A stretch of 20,568 nucleotides of DNA from assembly GCA_910592005.1 (NCBI GenBank), contig CAJVPP010001362.1, positions 1-20,568 on the forward strand, in the 5' to 3' direction. This DNA is from Funneliformis mosseae. Taxonomy: Eukaryota; Glomeromycota; Glomeromycetes; Glomerales; Glomeraceae. A model generated the notes under the pieces. The model ran no database searches and had not been told where the DNA came from. It saw only the letters and a list, made by a program, of their open reading frames with translations. Shown here piece after piece: positions 20,434-20,568 of the stretch. Every line of letters begins with the position of its first letter. The first letter of the stretch is position 1. The position numbers and the translations under genes were made by a program.

Positions 20434-20568
20434 ATGGATGCAAATAGTCATGAAAATGAAGTTCATGACCTAATAGTATCTGAATTCAACAAATTAAATG
20501 TCTCAGATAAGAATTGTTCTTATTGCGATAAACCATTTGCCGAGAAATTATGGTGTAAAGAATGTGAC
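20434..20568 (+). CDS. Second copy of the TKL-type kinase gene, 5' 45 codons only
   Basis: The first 135 nt of coding sequence are identical to 2244-2378, including silent positions, and include the cysteine motif CSYC and WCKEC. The window ends inside exon 1, before WTSGN and the kinase domain, so the rest cannot be judged. It is a same-orientation paralogue 18,190 nt downstream of the first. Identity at silent sites implies a very recent duplication, gene conversion, or an assembly duplicate. Confidence 0.8.
   Translation, partial: MDANSHENEVHDLIVSEFNKLNVSDKNCSYCDKPFAEKLWCKECD

Overview
The window looks like nuclear DNA of an arbuscular mycorrhizal fungus close to Rhizophagus (Glomeromycotina). 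The evidence is a very AT-rich background, short GT-AG introns of about 65-110 nt, and members of families I recognise as greatly expanded in that group: tyrosine-kinase-like (TKL-type) protein kinases, a Crinkler (CRN) NTPase-type effector relic and a Tc1/mariner-like transposase. There is no operon logic and nothing bacterial. The species is inferred from family resemblance only. Layout: (1) 1-404, minus strand: the DNA-binding half of a Tc1/mariner-like transposase, running off the left edge. (2) 405-1878: AT-rich sequence with no convincing gene. (3) 1879-3729: an upstream region and one apparently intact kinase gene, with two exons and a possible third small intron. (4) 3730-6700: non-coding, with degraded repeat-like patches and a low-complexity hairpin. 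(5) about 6700-8295: a broken CRN gene that keeps recognisable Walker A, Walker B and C-terminal segments but has lost its reading frame. (6) 8296-9856: non-coding, with short coding-like shreds. (7) 9857-12354: a broken gene that once encoded two different kinase domains in a row; intron positions are still readable, but it carries frameshifts, stops, an internal deletion and a ruined DFG motif. (8) 12355-14177: AT-rich sequence with one small inverted-repeat relic. (9) 14178-16971: about 2.8 kb of extremely AT-rich DNA in which I find no CpG dinucleotide. (10) 16972-18558: a TTAGGG-like patch, a hairpin, an inverted-repeat relic and one 43-codon ORF. (11) 18559-18981: a miniature inverted-repeat element. 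(12) 18987-20433: non-coding, ending in a second copy of the kinase upstream region. (13) 20434-20568: the first 45 codons of a second kinase gene, identical in this stretch to the gene at 2244. The main story is kinase-family turnover. An intact gene and a near-identical neighbour lie 18,190 nt apart in the same orientation, and a decayed two-domain kinase gene, a dead CRN gene and decayed repeats lie between them. Only the kinase at 2244-3729, its partial copy at the right edge and possibly the transposase fragment look functional. I found no tRNA, rRNA or CRISPR array.
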